From a bacterium UBP18_UBA7526 (GTDB taxonomy: Bacteria > UBP18 > UBA7526), in the NCBI GenBank assembly GCA_002478245.1, contig DLMW01000038.1:3183-8254 (forward strand): 5,072 nucleotides of DNA, written 5' to 3'. The translations under genes were made by a program, and so were the position numbers. Positions 5,012 to 5,072 of the stretch are shown in pieces (the first letter of the stretch is position 1; every line of letters begins with the position of its first letter). The notes beneath the pieces were generated by a model. It ran no database searches and was not told where the DNA came from. It saw only the letters and a program-made list of their open reading frames with translations.

Positions 5012-5072
5012 AGATGCCTCCCAAAAAGGTTATCGGTTAAGAAGGGAAATTAGGCAATGGGGATTTGGTGAT
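5012..5072 (-). other. Upstream region of the activase-related gene, ribosome binding site only
   Basis: The minus strand holds GGGAGG about 5 nt before the start at 5011. All three frames entering from the window edge close within 14 codons, so the end of an upstream gene may be here but cannot be assigned. No convincing promoter is seen. Confidence 0.4.

Overview
This window looks like a piece of chromosome from a diderm (outer-membrane-bearing), probably anaerobic bacterium with moderate GC. The diderm reading rests on three adjacent envelope genes: a LolA-type lipoprotein carrier, an LpxL/HtrB-type lipid A acyltransferase and a lipobox-bearing LolA/LolB-fold lipoprotein. The anaerobe reading rests on a protein related to activators of 2-hydroxyacyl-CoA dehydratases. 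A candidate phylum such as Omnitrophota would fit, but that is inference. All recognisable genes lie on the minus strand, so transcription runs from high to low coordinates.

Upstream unit (5011 down to 2631): a COG3580/DUF2229 activase-related protein, an integral-membrane methyltransferase of the ICMT/PEMT type, and a small multidrug-export-family (PF06695) membrane protein. The last two are separated by about 177 bp that is not empty. It carries a broken, internally deleted copy of an S23-type four-helix-bundle gene, readable only by switching between two frames.

Middle interval (about 2125-2630): no intact gene. It holds a 63-nt uninterrupted pyrimidine run (purine on the minus strand) with an internal mirror repeat, a GC-rich hairpin, a lysine/glutamate-rich minus-strand open frame without a convincing start, and a terminator-like hairpin at 2207-2231. 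Directly after this hairpin comes a near-consensus sigma-70-type promoter (TTGACA, 17 bp, TATGAT) that drives the next unit.

Downstream unit (2124 to the window edge): lipoprotein, acyltransferase (start overlaps the previous stop as TGATG, with its ribosome binding site inside the lipoprotein gene) and lolA (35 bp further, cut by the window edge). The arrangement suggests joint expression of lipid A acylation and lipoprotein or lipid transport to the outer membrane. I found no CRISPR array, tRNA, rRNA or intact mobile element, and nothing amounting to a clear new multi-gene system. The most informative novelty is the decayed S23 gene and the unexplained, probably relic, interval next to the promoter.
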